A stretch of 64,000 bases of DNA from Chitinophaga sp. MM2321. Lineage in GTDB: Bacteria > Bacteroidota > Bacteroidia > Chitinophagales > Chitinophagaceae. The stretch covers positions 4,774,001-4,838,000 of the forward strand of contig NZ_OZ035533.1 of assembly GCF_964033635.1 (NCBI RefSeq), read 5' to 3'. Under the pieces are notes generated by a model. That model made no database searches. It had not been told where the DNA came from and was given only the letters and a program-made list of their open reading frames with translations. Of the stretch, positions 1 through 9,549 are shown piece by piece. The first letter of the stretch is position 1; each line of letters begins with the position of its first letter. Position numbers and translations under genes: made by a program.

Positions 1-357
1 AAGATGAAAAGCCTGGATATCATTTGTTTCAGGCGCAAATGCTTTTGAATCACCCGCCTTAATGATCAGCATATTTTTTTCCAGATCAAGATTTCCCTCA
101 TACACCACCGAATACTTTACGGCTTTATTCTCCATAGAATCCAGCCAAAGATGCCCCCAATCCGGATATAAGTAAGGACTGCCGACCGTATTTTCCACCG
201 GTCTGAAACTGGTTGCCACAAAATAAGATTTCAGTCCGCTGAAATTATCCAGGATATTGGATGTGTGGATTGTTTGGGACAGGCCCGTAGAATCCTGCGC
301 CTTCAGGCAATTGATAGTTATCAGCAGGGCGCCGATAAAAAGGGTTACTTTTCTCAT
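1..357 (-). CDS. Secreted protein of unknown function (3' end outside window)
   Basis: An open frame of 119 codons starts at the ATG at 357 and runs off the left edge without a stop. It begins MRKVTLFIGALL, followed by a hydrophobic stretch and an A-Q-D junction, which looks like a signal peptide cleaved near residue 20. The mature part is rich in aromatic and beta-prone residues (SYFVATSF, PDWGHLWLDS) and contains no motif I recognise. It lies downstream of the lacI-type gene on the same strand, separated from it by a terminator-like hairpin, so it probably has its own promoter. The frame and signal peptide are seen directly; no function is proposed. Confidence 0.6.
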   Translation of the reverse strand, partial: MRKVTLFIGALLITINCLKAQDSTGLSQTIHTSNILDNFSGLKSYFVATSFRPVENTVGSPYLYPDWGHLWLDSMENKAVKYSVVYEGNLDLEKNMLIIKAGDSKAFAPETNDIQAFHL

Positions 358-402
358 AAGTATATCTTTATAATACGAATTTAATGGAAAATCCCCGAAC
401 AA

Positions 403-459
403 AATGGTACCTCCGCTGCAATAGGTCCCGGAGGGAACAACTGTAGCGGAGATACCATT
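403..459 (-). terminator. Long hairpin after the LacI-type gene, probable terminator
   Basis: Arms 403-420 and 442-459 (18 nt, 16 pairing) enclose a smaller CCC/GGG stem. On the minus strand the hairpin lies 20 nt past the stop at 480 and is followed by TTTTGTT, as in an intrinsic terminator. It separates the regulator from the secreted-protein gene starting at 357. Confidence 0.55.
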
Positions 460-479
460 ATATTGAAGATGACATTATA

Positions 480-1496
480 TTAAAGTGTAGTAGATTCCCG
501 CACAATCAGTGCAGGTTCCAGCACGATCTGTTGAGGGGAAGCAGAAGGGTGATTAAGTTCTTTCATGAGTACTTCCACTATATTCCGGCCTATTTCACCG
601 ATGGGCTGTGATACGCAGGTGATGGAAGGACTGTGGAGACGGAAAATATCGTGGTCATCAAAGCTCACGACGCCGATTTGTTTGCCGATCTGCCATCCCA
701 GGGAACGGATGCTTTCGATACCGTAAATACCAAGGTAGTTGGTGGCGAAAAACACCGCATCAATGCCTTTGGTGGCGACCAGGAACTTTTTAATTTCAGC
801 ATTGAAGCTTTCCCGGTCCTGTTCAAAGGCCAGGCGTTTGACGAGGTTTTTACCTGCAGGAAGCTGATGATCTTTCAGCGCCTGGGTATAGCCATCCAGC
901 CTGTCTTTCATCTGGATCTGGTCGGAAGCGATGGTGACGATGGCTATTTTTTTATAGCCCTGCTTCGCCAGGTGGCTGGTTACATTGTACGCGCCTTTAT
1001 AGTTATCTACTACCACATAGTGGGAGCTGACGTGCGGAAAATAGCGGTCCATCAGTATGATGGGCTTGGCGGCTGTTTTCAGTAATTCAATTTCCTTGTC
1101 CAGGTTTTTGGTGGGTGTAATGATGTAACCATCTACCTGCCTGTATTTGAGTACTTCCAGTAAGCCTTTGGCCTTTTCCGTATTGTCTTCGGTGCTACCG
1201 TACAATACTTTATAGCCGTGTTTATCGGCTTCATCTTCCACTACTTTAGCCAGGCTGGCAAAGAAGTTATTGGCAATATCTTCTACAATTAACCCGATGG
1301 TTTTCGTTTTTCCGGTACGCAGCCCCCTCGCCAGCTGGTTAGGCTTGTACTTTAACCGGGTCGCAATTTTCTGTATTTTCTTGCTAACCTGCTCGCTGAT
1401 CCTCTTTTCCTTTGCTTTGCCGTTGAGTACAAAAGAGACGGTTGTAGGAGATACTCCTGCCTGTTTTGCAATATCTTTAATAGAAATTCCTTTCAT
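480..1496 (-). CDS. LacI-family transcriptional regulator
   Basis: A 338-residue DNA-binding regulator of usual family length. The N-terminus (MKGISIKDIAKQAGVSPTTV, residues 1-20) is the classic LacI helix-turn-helix, followed by the hinge region (YKPNQLARGLRTGKTKTIG). Residues from about 58 onward form a periplasmic-binding-protein-like effector domain ending in the typical PQQIVLEPALIVRESTTL tail. An ATG three codons upstream (1505) is possible, but the start at 1496 gives the standard N-terminus. The effector is probably a sugar or a derivative, as is usual for the family. The gene is divergent from the AraC-type gene at 1756, so it may control itself, the adjacent secreted-protein gene or the nearby SusCD locus; no operator was identified. 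Confidence 0.9.
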   Translation of the reverse strand: MKGISIKDIAKQAGVSPTTVSFVLNGKAKEKRISEQVSKKIQKIATRLKYKPNQLARGLRTGKTKTIGLIVEDIANNFFASLAKVVEDEADKHGYKVLYGSTEDNTEKAKGLLEVLKYRQVDGYIITPTKNLDKEIELLKTAAKPIILMDRYFPHVSSHYVVVDNYKGAYNVTSHLAKQGYKKIAIVTIASDQIQMKDRLDGYTQALKDHQLPAGKNLVKRLAFEQDRESFNAEIKKFLVATKGIDAVFFATNYLGIYGIESIRSLGWQIGKQIGVVSFDDHDIFRLHSPSITCVSQPIGEIGRNIVEVLMKELNHPSASPQQIVLEPALIVRESTTL

Positions 1497-1755
1497 AGAA
1501 AACAATGCTATATCGATTTAGCCTAGCGTAAATTACAAAATGAAAGGTGAAATTTACATTCTTGCTTTAATTATTCCAAATACAAGCCAAATCACGCATG
1601 CCGGTTTACCCGCATATTTCTATGACATGTAAGGGTCATTTTACAAAGAATGATATTTTTTTAACCAAAATTTAATAATTTGCCCATGTTCATAGGATAA
1701 TGGCAATACTATTATTGGGTATTATCAGGAAAACAGTAGCTAAATTAATACATGA

Positions 1756-2631
1756 ATGAAACCCATCCTTATTAAAGTTGGGGCTTTTGCCGATAACCAG
1801 ATCACCATCATAGAGCGATGTGATCCATATTTTAATACCCCCTTTCACTTTCATCCGGAGTGCGAGCTGGTATTTGTTACGGAAAGCCACGGGAAGAGAA
1901 TTGTAGGAGACAGCATCGAGAGCTTTGAGGAAGGTGATATGGTATTTCTTGGCCCACATATACCGCACGTATGGTATAATGAAGAAGAATACTATAAAGG
2001 AGACGATAACCTGAAAGCGCGTTCTGTTGTCATCTATTTCCCAAAAGATATTTTTGGGGAGAAGTTTTACGGCCTCCCCGAAACAAAGGCCCTGAGCGAA
2101 CTTTTTCACCGCGCCCAGCGTGGCATGAAGATCACAGGTGCGACATATGATAAACTGAAACCGGAAATTTTATCTCTCCCTAAAAAAGAAGGACTGGACA
2201 GGATTATCTCCCTGCTCAGCATCCTGAAAACATTATCCGAAACCCGCGATTGCTATTTCCTGGCCAGTACAGGCTACTCGCATGCCTATAATGTGAAGGA
2301 TAACCATAAGATTGACGAAGTATTTAAATATGTGATGAATAACTTCTCCAAAGAAATCTCTTTGCAGGACGTTGCCAGCATCACCAATTTATCGCCACAG
2401 TCATTTTGCCGCTTCTTTAAGAACCGTACCAAAAAATCATTTGTACAGTTCCTGAACGAAGTACGTATTGGCCATGCCTGTAAACGGCTGACCGAAGAAG
2501 ATTGGTCCATCGCCGAAATTGCCTATTCCTGCGGATTCAAAAATCTCTCTAACTTTAACCGCTTCTTCAAGGAAATTGTAGGAAAAACACCCAAGGAATA
2601 CAAGAATGAACTAAGGCTGAAAGAAGCATAA
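1756..2631 (+). CDS. AraC-family regulator with N-terminal cupin domain
   Basis: A 291-residue regulator. Residues ~15-95 resemble a cupin sensor (FHFHPECELVFVTESHGKR, then a GDMVFLGPHIPHVW segment typical of the AraC-binding cupin). Residues ~185-287 hold two helix-turn-helix motifs of the AraC/XylS type (EISLQDVASITNLSPQSFCR and WSIAEIAYSCGFKNLSNFNR, then PKEYKNELR). It is followed by the ECF sigma factor, FecR and two SusCD pairs on the same strand and is therefore a plausible local regulator of nutrient uptake, but it is separated from them by an inverted-repeat element and a promoter-like box. The ligand is unknown. The frame and domains are clear; the role is inferred from context. Confidence 0.9.
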   Translation: MKPILIKVGAFADNQITIIERCDPYFNTPFHFHPECELVFVTESHGKRIVGDSIESFEEGDMVFLGPHIPHVWYNEEEYYKGDDNLKARSVVIYFPKDIFGEKFYGLPETKALSELFHRAQRGMKITGATYDKLKPEILSLPKKEGLDRIISLLSILKTLSETRDCYFLASTGYSHAYNVKDNHKIDEVFKYVMNNFSKEISLQDVASITNLSPQSFCRFFKNRTKKSFVQFLNEVRIGHACKRLTEEDWSIAEIAYSCGFKNLSNFNRFFKEIVGKTPKEYKNELRLKEA

Positions 2632-2635
2632 TGAT

Positions 2636-2714
2636 ATTTTGGGATTTATGGATGTACGAATTTTAAGATTTTGAGATTTATAAATAAGTAAATCATAAAA
2701 TTCATAAATCAATT
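2636..2714. repeat. 8-nt-phased intergenic inverted-repeat element (element 1)
   Basis: Starting 5 nt after the AraC-gene stop, ATTT occurs at 2636, 2644, 2660, 2668 and 2676, with ATGT at 2652, all in one 8-nt register. AAAT then occurs at 2682, 2690, 2698 and 2706, again exactly 8 nt apart. The halves pair imperfectly: GATTTATG (2643) with CATAAATC (2703), GAATTTTA (2658) with TAAAATTC (2696), and GATTTA (2675) with TAAATC (2689). It has the same architecture as the elements at 36808, 39655, 42231 and 54572. Confidence 0.75.
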
Positions 2715-2722
2715 TTTTATCC

Positions 2723-2730
2723 TTACTTTG
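2723..2730 (+). promoter_or_regulatory. Candidate -7 box of the ECF sigma gene
   Basis: TTACTTTG matches the Bacteroidota -7 consensus TAnnTTTG at 7 of 8 positions and lies 46 nt before the ATG at 2777. The TTG of an alternative upstream start (2732) directly abuts this box, which argues against that start. Confidence 0.4.
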
Positions 2731-2776
2731 ATTGCAGGAATATTCAACCAAAACATCTAGTTACTACTGTAATTCA

Positions 2777-3367
2777 ATGTTTAGCAGTTATTCAGATAAC
2801 CAGTTAGTATCACTGTTAAAAAGTGATAACACCATTGCCTTCAATGCCATCTACGATCGTTACAGTAAAATGCTGTATTTATTTATATACAGTAAACTGG
2901 ATGCCGCAGAAATCAGCAAAGACGTGCTACAGGACCTGTTTGTATCCCTTTGGGAGAAACGGCATTCACTGGTACTGCAAACATCCCTGAAATCTTATCT
3001 GTACCAGGCAGCCCGTCACAAGGTCATAGACATTTACCGTAAAAATGCTACCTACCGCAAATATCTGCAACAGCTCATCGAACACTTTGATGAACAACCG
3101 CATTCTGTGGCAGATGCCGTAGATCATAAAGCCAGAACACAGGAACTGTTTGAAGCCATCAACCACCTTCCCGGAAGGATGAAGGAAATCTTTATGCTCA
3201 GCAGGTTTGAAAACCTGTCTATAGAACAGATCTCCACCCAGCTTGGTCTGTCCCAGCAAACAGTTAAGAACCAGATCACCAAAGCATTAAAGATCCTGAG
3301 AAACAATTACGCGCAGACAGACATGATATTATTGATCATATCGCTGATCCTCACCACCCGCGGATAG
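2777..3367 (+). CDS. ECF RNA polymerase sigma factor (FecI-like)
   Basis: A 196-residue sigma-70 family factor of the Bacteroidota FecI-like type. Region 2 covers about residues 10-75 (AFNAIYDRYSKMLYLFIYSK, DVLQDLFVSLWEKR, SYLYQAARHKVIDIYRK) and region 4 about 125-180 (LPGRMKEIFMLSRFENLS, IEQISTQLGLSQQTVKNQIT). The C-terminus has a short hydrophobic tail (MILLIISLILTTRG), often seen in this group. I start it at the ATG at 2777 because a TTG start 45 nt earlier sits next to a promoter-like box. The FecR anti-sigma gene follows 76 bp downstream and an STN-bearing SusC after that. This gives the standard trans-envelope circuit: SusC senses the ligand, FecR releases sigma, and sigma transcribes the SusCD genes. 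Confidence 0.92.
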   Translation: MFSSYSDNQLVSLLKSDNTIAFNAIYDRYSKMLYLFIYSKLDAAEISKDVLQDLFVSLWEKRHSLVLQTSLKSYLYQAARHKVIDIYRKNATYRKYLQQLIEHFDEQPHSVADAVDHKARTQELFEAINHLPGRMKEIFMLSRFENLSIEQISTQLGLSQQTVKNQITKALKILRNNYAQTDMILLIISLILTTRG

Positions 3368-3443
3368 CTATATTAAATTTTTAAGTGTCAATGGTACCAT
3401 TTCCATGTTAATACGACTTACCATCATCAAAAAACGCTAACAG

Positions 3444-4469
3444 GTGGACACAGAACAGATAAAAATATTGCTGGAGCGATATAATCAGGGGAGTTGCTCA
3501 CCGGAGGAAGCGGAAATTATAGCGCAGTGGTTTGAGCATATCAACCGCCACCAGTCCACCATCGCGGATGAAGGTGTACTTGATGTGCAACTCAACGAAG
3601 TAAAACTGCGTATCAACGAACAGATTACACCAGCCCCGCGTGTCCGTAAGTTGCGGCCATGGCATTGGTCGGTTGCCGCCGCTGCGGTGATCCTGCTGGC
3701 TGCCGGCCTGTTCTGGTTCAATAGCCACCGCCAGCCTGCTGACATCTCTGCCGGTCAACAGGTAGCCCAATTACCGGCCGCCAATAGCAGCCGCGTAGTA
3801 AAGAACGGCTTTGTGGAAATCACTACCGCCAAAGGCGCCAAAGAAACCATCCATCTGGAAGACGGCAGCTCCATTGTACTCAATGCAGGCAGCAAAGTGC
3901 GCTACCCGGTTACATTCAGCACCACCGAACGCAGTATTTTCCTGGAAGAAGGAGAAGCTTTTTTTACTGCTGCACCTGATCCCGCCCGCCGCTTTGTGGT
4001 ACGCACACCCGAACTTTCCACCACCGCACTGGGCACCTCTTTCAACATCCGCGCCTATCATACTGAAAATAAAGTAACCGTAGCACTGATCAGCGGTAAA
4101 GTAAAAATTGACCGCCTGACCAACAGCAACGACCCCACCAACTCTCTCATCCTGTTGCCCAGCGAACAGCTGAGCTATGACCGCCAGCTACTGAGCATGG
4201 TGAAAACCGTGTTTGCAAAACCGGAAGAAGTGACCGGATGGAAACAGGGATACCTGGTATTTAAAGATGCCCCTTACGATGAAGTGATGACAGGTATTGA
4301 AAATCGTTATGGCGTAACCGTTATGAATGAGAGTAATAAAACAGAATGGAAATATACCGGGCTATTCAAAAATGAAAACCTGACGGATGTGATGGATATT
4401 ATTTGTTTAGCTAAATCACTTTCTTATACCATTAAAAACGACACCATTTATCTCGTAAACAAAAACTAG
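3444..4469 (+). CDS. FecR-family anti-sigma factor
   Basis: A 341-residue inner-membrane anti-sigma regulator. The N-terminal cytoplasmic part (about 1-70) would hold the sigma factor. A single membrane segment lies at about 75-92 (SVAAAAVILLAAGLFWF). The periplasmic FecR domain covers about 125-225 (TAKGAKETIHLEDGSSIVLN, EGEAFFTA, VRTPELSTTALGTSFNIRAY). A DUF4974-type C-terminal domain follows (about 260-340, KDAPYDEVMTGIENRYGVTV), which by family knowledge contacts the STN domain of the partner SusC. It starts with GTG. Its stop lies 5 bp before the SusC ATG, so the two are almost certainly co-transcribed and functionally paired. Confidence 0.93.
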   Translation: MDTEQIKILLERYNQGSCSPEEAEIIAQWFEHINRHQSTIADEGVLDVQLNEVKLRINEQITPAPRVRKLRPWHWSVAAAAVILLAAGLFWFNSHRQPADISAGQQVAQLPAANSSRVVKNGFVEITTAKGAKETIHLEDGSSIVLNAGSKVRYPVTFSTTERSIFLEEGEAFFTAAPDPARRFVVRTPELSTTALGTSFNIRAYHTENKVTVALISGKVKIDRLTNSNDPTNSLILLPSEQLSYDRQLLSMVKTVFAKPEEVTGWKQGYLVFKDAPYDEVMTGIENRYGVTVMNESNKTEWKYTGLFKNENLTDVMDIICLAKSLSYTIKNDTIYLVNKN

Positions 4470-4474
4470 TTCAT

Positions 4475-7400
4475 ATGAGGGTAAAGCCGTACCCCGTGAA
4501 ATGGTTTGTATTCATGGGGCTGATGCTGACACTGTTGTTAGCCGGGAGCTTGAACACCATGACTAGCGCAATCACGCAAATACAGGATCCGCCAACAGCT
4601 ATTGTCATCAGTATCCAGGTAAAAAATAAAAACCTGGAAGAAGTGATGGCCGAAATTTCGATAAAAACAGGGCTCAACTTTCATTACGACAAAACTGATC
4701 TTAACCTGAAGAAAAAGGTAACGCTCACCTGTACCCAAACACCTGTTGAAGAAGTATTAGCGTTGTTGTCTGCACAAACCGGATTAAAGTTTACCCGTAT
4801 CAACAACAAAATCATTGTAGGCGCCGATAATAACCCCGGCCAATCTACCACGGTAGACCTGATGAATCATGTTTCCCTGGAAAGAGAAATTACAGGAACC
4901 GTACGCGACACAAAAGGCACGCCACTTCCGGGAGTTACCATTCAGATCAAAAACAGTAACAAAGGCACGCAAACGAATGCTGACGCCGACTTTACGATCA
5001 AGGTCGATCCCGGCGATATGCTTGTTTTCAGCTCTGTCGGTTTTCTGAACCGGGAAATCAGTGTAGGTACAGGCAATGAATTAAATGTGGTACTGCATCA
5101 AAACATCAAAGCACTCGGTGAATTTGTGGTCACCGCCCTGGGCATCTCCAAAAAAGCCAGGGAACTCCCCTATGCTACACAACAACTGGATGGCGATGAA
5201 CTCTCGCTCGTAAAAGATGCCAATGTAATCAATAGCCTCAGCGGAAAGGCTGCAGGAGCAACCATTACACGCAGCGCATCCGGTATAGGCGGCTCCGTTA
5301 GAGTAGTGTTGCGGGGTAATAAATCCACCCGCGAAAACCAGCCGCTCTACATTGTAGACGGGGTACCTTATGCTAATTTCTCACCGTCGCAACCCACGGA
5401 TGTATGGGGGGAATCCAACAACATCATTGGCGCCGGCGGCCGCGATGGCGGCGATGGCATCTCCAACATCAACCCTGATGATATTGAAAGCATCAGTATC
5501 CTGAAAGGCGCTTCCGCCGCGGCTTTATACGGTAGCCAGGCAGCGAATGGCGTTATCCTTATCACCACAAAAAAAGGACGGCCCGGTAAAAGCAAAATTG
5601 ATGTAGCTTCCGACTTCACCCTGGAAACCCCTTCCCTCCTTCCCGGTTTGCAATACCGATACGGACAAACAGACCCACCCGGCACAGACAGGGTAGGTAC
5701 CCCACAACCCGGATCACTGGGCAGTTGGGGCCCAGCTGTTACCGCCCCCGATCATGTAAAACATTTCTACAACACCGGTTCCACCTGGACCAATACCATC
5801 GCCTTCAGTGGCGGCACCGAAACAGCACAAAGCTATTTTTCATACGCCAATACAACCAACAAAGGGATTCTTCCTACCAATAAATTTACCCGCCATACTA
5901 TTAACTTCCGCGAAACACTAAAGCTCCTGAATGATAAGCTGGTCATGGATGCCAACGTATCTTTCCTGGCGCAGCAAACAACAAACCGGTTATCCTCCGG
6001 TTTGTACTTCAGCCCTATCTCCGGCCTGTACACTTTTCCACGCGGACAGGATTTCGATTACTATAAAAACAACTTTGAATACTTTGATACCGGCAGAAAT
6101 CTGTACATGCAAAACTGGTGGAATATCCGCAATGATAAAAAATGGATAGGGCAGGATGATCAGCAGAATCCGATGTGGGCGCTGCAACGCAACCTGCGGC
6201 TGGATTACAGGTATCGCGGTATGGCTATGCTGGCGCTTACCTATCAGCTCAATAACTGGTTATCGCTTAAGGGGCGCGCCAGCTTTGACAAATCACTCGA
6301 TCAATATGAACTGGAGGCATATGCCGGTACACAGGTGGTGCTGGCGGGTTCCAACGGAAGATATACGCTGGAACGTGAGTTCAACACACAGCTTTATGCG
6401 GACATGATGTTAAATGCCAGCAAAAAAATAAACGACTGGCTGCACCTGGCAGGCAACGTGGGCGCAAGTATCACCGATATAAAAGCGCATGAGCGCACGT
6501 ATAATGGCGCCAACCCCAATGCCGATCCGGGCCTGAGCTATGCCAACAAGTTTTCTGTATCCAACATTATGAGTACTGCTATGGATGCACAACATAATAT
6601 AGACCAGAAACAATTACAGGCATTATTCGCCAATGCCCAACTGGGTTTTAAAAACTACCTGTTTCTCGACCTGACCGGCCGTAATGACTGGTCCAGCACC
6701 TTCGCCTTTACGCCGACCATGAGCAAAGGTTACTTCTATTATTCCGCCGGAATTTCATTCGTATGGAATGATCTGTTTAAACTGCCTGAGGAAATAAACC
6801 TGCTGCGGTCGCGCATTTCATACGCCAAAGTAGGAAACGACATTGCCAGCTACGCATCAAGACCAGCGCCCTTTACGCTGCAAACCATCGCCGGTGTAAC
6901 GAGGGTCGTGCTGAATCAGCGCACACCTTATCCGGGTGTGTACCTGAAACCGGAAGACAACCACTCTTTTGAAGCAGGGATTGAAACCCGGTTATTCAAC
7001 AACCGGGTAAGCGCAGACATTACCTTTTACAAAAACAATAACTTCAACCAGTATATGGAAGTCCCTGCCCCGTTGGGTTCCAAATACATGACCTATTATC
7101 TCAACATGGGAAATATACAGAATCAGGGATTGGAAGCAGTGATAACGTTAACGCCCATACGCAATAAGGAAGTTATCTGGAGCAGCACTATTAATTTTGC
7201 CACCAACAGGAATAAAGTGATCACGCTGAGCAATCCGGATATTGCCGGCGCAGATACCAGCAACATGTTCAGTCTTACTGATTTTGGTGTGAATATGTTT
7301 GGGTCTTATATCATGGAAGGTGGCTCCTGGGGCGACATTTACTCCAATAAAGAATTACTGCGGAATGAGAAAGGCCAGTTGATCATTGATGAGCAGGGAA

Positions 7401-7960
7401 AATTAAAGACGCATGCGGCCTTTAAAAAAGTAGGCAATCCAAATCCTGATTTTACACTGGGCTGGAATAACAGTATCGACTATAAAAATTTCACCCTCAG
7501 TTTTCTGATAGATGGCCGTTTCGGCGGCAAGGTGATGAGCGTTACACAGGCGGTACTGGACTGGTATGGCGTGAGCGCCGTTACTGCGAACGCCAGGGAC
7601 AAAGGCGGCGTTGCCATCGATGCCGTGTACGAAAATGGTACGCCTTTCACCGGGAAGGTAGATGCGCAGACATATTACACCACCATTGGCGGAAGGGCGG
7701 GTATTGGAGAAATGTATATGTATGATGCCACCAATATCCGTTTGCGGGAGTTGAGCCTCAGTTACCGCATTCCGTTGAAATGGAAATGGGTGCGTAATCT
7801 GCGGGCAGGCATCATAGGAAGAAATCTCTTCTTTTTCCAGCTGCATGCGCCGTTCGATCCGGAAGTATCGATGGGTACAGGAAATGGCCTGCAAGGCGTG
7901 GATGTATTCGGCTTACTGCCGGTGCGGAGTATGGGGATCAATTTAAAAGTAGGATTTTAA
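4475..7960 (+). CDS. SusC-family TonB-dependent transporter with STN signalling domain
   Basis: A 1161-residue outer-membrane transporter. After a hydrophobic N-terminal signal (about 1-30) comes an STN (secretin/TonB N-terminal) domain at about 48-112 (KNLEEVMAEISIKTGLNFHY, LSAQTGLKFTRINNKIIVG). A carboxypeptidase-D-like regulatory domain follows at about 135-215 (REITGTVRDTKGTPLPGVTI), then the plug (about 230-370, with LYIVDGVPYANF and ALYGSQAANGVILITTKKG), then the beta-barrel ending in NLKVGF. The STN domain means it can signal to the FecR encoded just upstream. Its SusD partner starts 11 bp downstream. It is paralogous to the SusC at 9955, which lacks STN. The substrate is unknown; no glycoside hydrolase is adjacent. 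Confidence 0.95.
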   Translation: MRVKPYPVKWFVFMGLMLTLLLAGSLNTMTSAITQIQDPPTAIVISIQVKNKNLEEVMAEISIKTGLNFHYDKTDLNLKKKVTLTCTQTPVEEVLALLSAQTGLKFTRINNKIIVGADNNPGQSTTVDLMNHVSLEREITGTVRDTKGTPLPGVTIQIKNSNKGTQTNADADFTIKVDPGDMLVFSSVGFLNREISVGTGNELNVVLHQNIKALGEFVVTALGISKKARELPYATQQLDGDELSLVKDANVINSLSGKAAGATITRSASGIGGSVRVVLRGNKSTRENQPLYIVDGVPYANFSPSQPTDVWGESNNIIGAGGRDGGDGISNINPDDIESISILKGASAAALYGSQAANGVILITTKKGRPGKSKIDVASDFTLETPSLLPGLQYRYGQTDPPGTDRVGTPQPGSLGSWGPAVTAPDHVKHFYNTGSTWTNTIAFSGGTETAQSYFSYANTTNKGILPTNKFTRHTINFRETLKLLNDKLVMDANVSFLAQQTTNRLSSGLYFSPISGLYTFPRGQDFDYYKNNFEYFDTGRNLYMQNWWNIRNDKKWIGQDDQQNPMWALQRNLRLDYRYRGMAMLALTYQLNNWLSLKGRASFDKSLDQYELEAYAGTQVVLAGSNGRYTLEREFNTQLYADMMLNASKKINDWLHLAGNVGASITDIKAHERTYNGANPNADPGLSYANKFSVSNIMSTAMDAQHNIDQKQLQALFANAQLGFKNYLFLDLTGRNDWSSTFAFTPTMSKGYFYYSAGISFVWNDLFKLPEEINLLRSRISYAKVGNDIASYASRPAPFTLQTIAGVTRVVLNQRTPYPGVYLKPEDNHSFEAGIETRLFNNRVSADITFYKNNNFNQYMEVPAPLGSKYMTYYLNMGNIQNQGLEAVITLTPIRNKEVIWSSTINFATNRNKVITLSNPDIAGADTSNMFSLTDFGVNMFGSYIMEGGSWGDIYSNKELLRNEKGQLIIDEQGKLKTHAAFKKVGNPNPDFTLGWNNSIDYKNFTLSFLIDGRFGGKVMSVTQAVLDWYGVSAVTANARDKGGVAIDAVYENGTPFTGKVDAQTYYTTIGGRAGIGEMYMYDATNIRLRELSLSYRIPLKWKWVRNLRAGIIGRNLFFFQLHAPFDPEVSMGTGNGLQGVDVFGLLPVRSMGINLKVGF

Positions 7961-7971
7961 ATCACGCGCAA

Positions 7972-9549
7972 ATGAAACATTGGAGACATCCGGCATTATT
8001 GGCTGTCATAGCCATTTTACTGGGAAGCGGTTGTACTAAAAAGTTTGATGAGATCAACAAAAATCCTTTCGACTTTGCAGAAGACGAGTTGAAAGCAGAT
8101 TATCAGCTGATGGGTGAGCCGCTGTCGCAGGCGCAGCTGAACCTGCTCATTTACAATGACCCTCCTACCGCGCAATTGCAACAGAACCTCAATGCAGATA
8201 TTTTTTCCGGGTACATGATGGCGCCCACACCATTTGAAGGCAATATCAACAACGCAAACTATGGGCTCCTTTATTACTGGAACAATGCACCCTGGCGGAT
8301 CACCTACGCCAATGTGATGAAGTCCTGCAATTTTGCACAGGAGAAATCGAAAGATACTTATCCCGATTTTTATGCATGGGCACAGATTATTAAAGTAGAA
8401 GCCATGCACCGCATCAGCGATATCTACGGTCCTATTATCTATACCCATTATGGTATTATCAATGCAGATAAAAGTGTAGACTACGACTCACAGGAAGCCG
8501 CTTATGACGCCTTTTTCCAGGACCTGGATGAGGCTATCAAAATATTGACAGGCTATGCGCAGGCCAATGCCACTCCACGGTTTACAAACTTTGATCTAGT
8601 ATACAAAGGCGATTATACAAAATGGGTAAAGTTTGCCAATACACTACGTTTACGGTTAGCTATCAGGATTTCTGGGATAAACCCGGAGAAAGCGAAAGCT
8701 GAAGGAGAAGCAGCCCTGCAGCATCCTTTAGGGCTGTTGCAGGACCCGGAAGATAATTTTGCCGTAGACATATCACCTGTTACACATCCCCTCAACATCA
8801 TGTGCTATACGTGGGCCGATCTGCGGATGAGCGCCCCCATGGAGTCTATCCTGGTGGGTTATAAGGATCCGCGGCTACCGCATTATTTCGTGCATACGGA
8901 TGGTGGCGTGAATGAGTACCATGGTATCCGCAATGGTATCAATATCTCCGCCAAAGAAGAATATTCAGGTTTTTCCATGCTGGTGAAATTTGAAAATAAA
9001 ATTCAGTTTATGACGGCCGCAGAAGCCTGGTTCCTGAAAGCAGAAGCCGCCCTCTATGGCTGGCGGGGAGCCGGTGTTGCAGCAGATAATTACAAAAATG
9101 GTATCCGCACTTCTTTTAACCAATACCACATCACTAACGTAGATGATTATACGAATAACAACACCAACAAGCCCATTCCATACCTCGACCCACAGAATGC
9201 ACAGAACAATGTACCGGCCGGCGATCCGCATCTAAGCACCATCACCATCAAATGGGAAGAGCAGGCTTCCACCCAGCAAAAGCTGGAACGCATCATCACC
9301 CAGAAATGGATCGCCATGTTCCCGGAAGGACAGGAAGCCTGGACTGAGTTTCGTCGTACCGGCTACCCCAGATTATTTCCGGTGGTCATCAATAACAGTG
9401 GCGGTACTATCTCCACAGAAAAATTTATACGCAGACTGCCAATGCCGCAGATAGAACTTATTACCAATCCCAAAGCAGTAGCCCGCGCGGTGAGTACCCT
9501 GAAGGGTCCGGACACCGGGGGCACCCCATTGTGGTGGGATCTGAGATAA
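7972..9549 (+). CDS. SusD/RagB-family nutrient-binding outer-membrane lipoprotein
   Basis: A 525-residue surface lipoprotein partner of the upstream SusC. The N-terminus has a signal with lipobox LGSGC (Cys at about 21), followed by the TKKFDEINKNP start typical of this SusD subgroup. The middle is helical and TPR-like. The C-terminal part has the conserved ERIITQKWIAMFPEGQEAW and FRRTGYPRLFPVV segments, then ends in TPLWWDLR. It would sit as a lid on the SusC barrel and capture the ligand. It is closely similar throughout to the SusD at 13132 (shared NKNP, NINNANY, LRLRLAIR, QKWIAM segments), supporting tandem duplication of the pair. Confidence 0.94.
   Translation: MKHWRHPALLAVIAILLGSGCTKKFDEINKNPFDFAEDELKADYQLMGEPLSQAQLNLLIYNDPPTAQLQQNLNADIFSGYMMAPTPFEGNINNANYGLLYYWNNAPWRITYANVMKSCNFAQEKSKDTYPDFYAWAQIIKVEAMHRISDIYGPIIYTHYGIINADKSVDYDSQEAAYDAFFQDLDEAIKILTGYAQANATPRFTNFDLVYKGDYTKWVKFANTLRLRLAIRISGINPEKAKAEGEAALQHPLGLLQDPEDNFAVDISPVTHPLNIMCYTWADLRMSAPMESILVGYKDPRLPHYFVHTDGGVNEYHGIRNGINISAKEEYSGFSMLVKFENKIQFMTAAEAWFLKAEAALYGWRGAGVAADNYKNGIRTSFNQYHITNVDDYTNNNTNKPIPYLDPQNAQNNVPAGDPHLSTITIKWEEQASTQQKLERIITQKWIAMFPEGQEAWTEFRRTGYPRLFPVVINNSGGTISTEKFIRRLPMPQIELITNPKAVARAVSTLKGPDTGGTPLWWDLR

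Noticed and set aside
2732..2776. TTG start for the ECF sigma factor 45 nt upstream
   Set aside because: The TTG abuts the promoter-like TTACTTTG box, and the extra residues are not like the family N-terminus; the ATG at 2777 fits better.
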